From NCBI RefSeq assembly GCF_010686655.1, contig NZ_JAAGVY010000008.1, positions 81,758-145,757 on the forward strand: a stretch of DNA of 64,000 nt. Reading direction: 5' to 3'. A program made the translations under genes and the position numbers. Every line of letters begins with the position of its first letter. The first letter of the stretch is position 1. The DNA comes from Cryomorpha ignava (GTDB lineage Bacteria; Bacteroidota; Bacteroidia; Flavobacteriales_D; Cryomorphaceae). Of this stretch, positions 63,344 to 64,000 are shown piece by piece. The notes under the pieces are model-generated. The model was not told the DNA's origin and ran no database searches. It was given only the letters and a program-made list of their open reading frames with translations.

Positions 63344-63374
63344 TTGCTCATTATGGGAATACTTTATACATTTG
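63344..63374 (+). promoter_or_regulatory. tRNA-Ser promoter
   Basis: TTG (63344-63346), a 20-base spacer, then TACATTTG (63367-63374), ending 10 bases before the mature tRNA 5' end. It matches the Bacteroidota consensus. Confidence 0.7.
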
Positions 63375-63384
63375 CGCTCCCAAC

Positions 63385-63473
63385 GGAGAAGTGGGTGAGT
63401 GGCTGAAACCACATGTTTGCTAAACATGCATACTGGGAAACTGGTATCGGGGGTTCGAATCCCCCCTTCTCCG
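63385..63473 (+). tRNA. tRNA-Ser (anticodon GCU)
   Basis: An 89-nt class II tRNA. The acceptor stem GGAGAAG (63385-63391) pairs with CTTCTCC (63466-63472), with discriminator G at 63473. The anticodon is GCT at 63419-63421 in a CATGT-TTGCTAA-ACATG stem-loop. The long variable arm (ATACTGGGAAACTGGTATC) and the T loop GGTTCGAATCC are intact. No CCA is encoded. It reads AGC and AGU serine codons. Confidence 0.97.
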
Positions 63474-63487
63474 CAACCAGAGGAAAA

Positions 63488-63516
63488 CCCACATCGCGAA
63501 GCGGTGTGGGTTTTTT
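63488..63516 (+). terminator. Terminator of tRNA-Ser
   Basis: CCCACATCGC (63488-63497) pairs with GCGGTGTGGG (63501-63510, one G-T) around a GAA loop, followed by TTTTTT. Confidence 0.9.
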
Positions 63517-63562
63517 AATGCTCAAAATTTTATAGAGCTTGCTCTAATAAAATTTTGAGCAT

Positions 63563-63592
63563 TAAAAAACCGGCAGCCATTTTCGGCTGCCG
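63563..63592 (-). terminator. Opposing terminator for minus-strand transcription
   Basis: On the minus strand CGGCAGCC and GGCTGCCG (63571-63592) form an 8-bp stem followed by GGTTTTTT. It would stop transcription coming from the right-hand side of the window. Confidence 0.75.
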
Positions 63593-63623
63593 TAGGTTTT
63601 CCTCTGGTTGTAGGTCCCCCTCC

Positions 63624-63654
63624 GGGATCAGCACGACGCAGGAGTGCTAATCCC
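63624..63654. other. Imperfect hairpin in the spacer after the tRNA
   Basis: GGGAT-C-AGCAC (63624-63634) pairs with GTGCT-A-ATCCC (63644-63654), ten base pairs with one internal mismatch. There is no adjacent T-tract. Confidence 0.6.
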
Positions 63655-63678
63655 GTGACTGATTTTATAGCTCATTCT

Positions 63679-64000
63679 CTGCGTTGCACAAAAATTCCAA
63701 AATGCTCACGTACGAAAATGTACGCTCCGCTTTTTGAATTCCCGTGCGCCTTGGTAATGAACTCTAAAATCAGTCACTTTCCGAATATAGATTTTTGCTC
63801 TGAAAAAAGTAACATAAGAAAAGTGTAGTGTACAGCTACACCTGCGTTGCACAAAAATTCCAAAATGCTCACGTACGAAAATGTACGCTCCGCTTTTTGA
63901 ATTCCCGTGCGCCTTGGTAATGAACTCTAAAATCAGTCACTTTCCGAATATAGATTTTTGCTCTGAAAAAAGTAACATAAGAAAAGTGTAGTGTACAGCT
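63679..64000. repeat. 163-bp tandem repeat, cut by the window edge
   Basis: The unit starting CTGCGTTGCACAAAAATTCC at 63679 recurs at 63842, exactly 163 bp later, and I see no differences in the overlap up to 64000. Each unit contains an imperfect hairpin of about 75 nt (arms TTGCACAAAAATTC and GAATTCCCGTGC, tip CGTAC-loop-GTACG). No reading frame is convincing. The end of the array is outside the window. Confidence 0.9.

Larger units (their letters stand above)
63474..63610. repeat. Mirrored double-terminator palindrome after tRNA-Ser
   Basis: The outer arms CAACCAGAGGAAAACC (63474-63489) and its exact complement (63595-63610) form 16 bp. Inside lie a forward terminator hairpin (63488-63516), a long central palindrome (63511-63569) with AATGCTCAAAATTTTAT arms, and a reverse terminator hairpin (63571-63592). 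Read inward from each side, the order of elements is the same, but the two inner hairpin stems differ in sequence. Confidence 0.85.

Noticed and set aside
63679..64000. CRISPR array
   Set aside because: The 163-bp unit repeats as a whole without variable spacers.

Overview
The window comes from a member of the Bacteroidota, most likely a marine-type Flavobacteriales lineage (class and order are inferred). Evidence: type IX secretion (T9SS) sorting domains of both types, a PorP/SprF partner protein, families largely confined to this phylum (DUF5686, DUF4294, DUF2400, DUF5723, CtlX, BatA-type proteins), almost no Shine-Dalgarno sequences, and repeated TTTG-N19/20-TAnnTTTG promoters. No phage, integrase, transposase or CRISPR array is visible. 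Accessory content consists of surface-protein cassettes and small intergenic repeats.

Layout. 1-5.7 kb: start of a BatA-type membrane protein, a beta-propeller lipoprotein, an alpha/beta hydrolase, a DUF2400 protein overlapping a LolD-like ABC ATPase, an SMR exporter and a probable 42-residue membrane microprotein. 5.7-12.4 kb: a large DUF5686 outer-membrane protein, sucC, a DUF4294 protein, an unknown secreted protein, and two intergenic regions sharing a 56-bp repeat. 12.4-19.9 kb: a three-gene minus-strand unit encoding a 17-HYR-repeat adhesin with a gliding-type C-terminal domain, its PorP/SprF-like partner and an OmpA/PD40 protein. 19.9-22.9 kb: a voltage-gated-type K+ channel with a zinc ribbon, AlkB, and, divergently, phenylalanine hydroxylase behind a tyrosine-rich leader peptide and terminator. 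23-27.4 kb: an ECF sigma, anti-sigma, DUF4097-like and outer-membrane-barrel cassette with 4-bp overlaps, followed by a T9SS cargo. 28-37.3 kb: a nuclease-family protein, an Smr protein, two related secreted proteins, an amidinotransferase-ctlX-argS operon, then ffh-folD. 37.4-47.8 kb: a 3274-residue T9SS surface protein and a small cytosolic protein. 48-55 kb: queE, an OmpA/TPR/PD40 protein, and a lipoprotein-DUF5723-T9SS cargo operon. 55-63.2 kb: housekeeping genes (rarA, bcp, recA, a TPR lipoprotein, then thrS-infC-rpmI-rplT) and a small HAD phosphatase. 63.4-64 kb: tRNA-Ser(GCU), a mirrored double-terminator palindrome and a 163-bp tandem repeat that runs off the window.

How the genes work together. 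Much of the DNA serves cell-surface export: at least four proteins carry T9SS C-terminal domains, and each sits near outer-membrane barrels, OmpA-type anchors or lipoproteins that could support it. The most interesting regulatory feature is the apparent tyrosine attenuator in front of phenylalanine hydroxylase. The leader encodes five Tyr codons, then has competing antiterminator and terminator pairings. This suggests that the Phe-to-Tyr step is feedback-controlled by its product. infC lacks any standard start codon at its conserved N-terminus and appears to use AUA, consistent with IF3 autoregulation.
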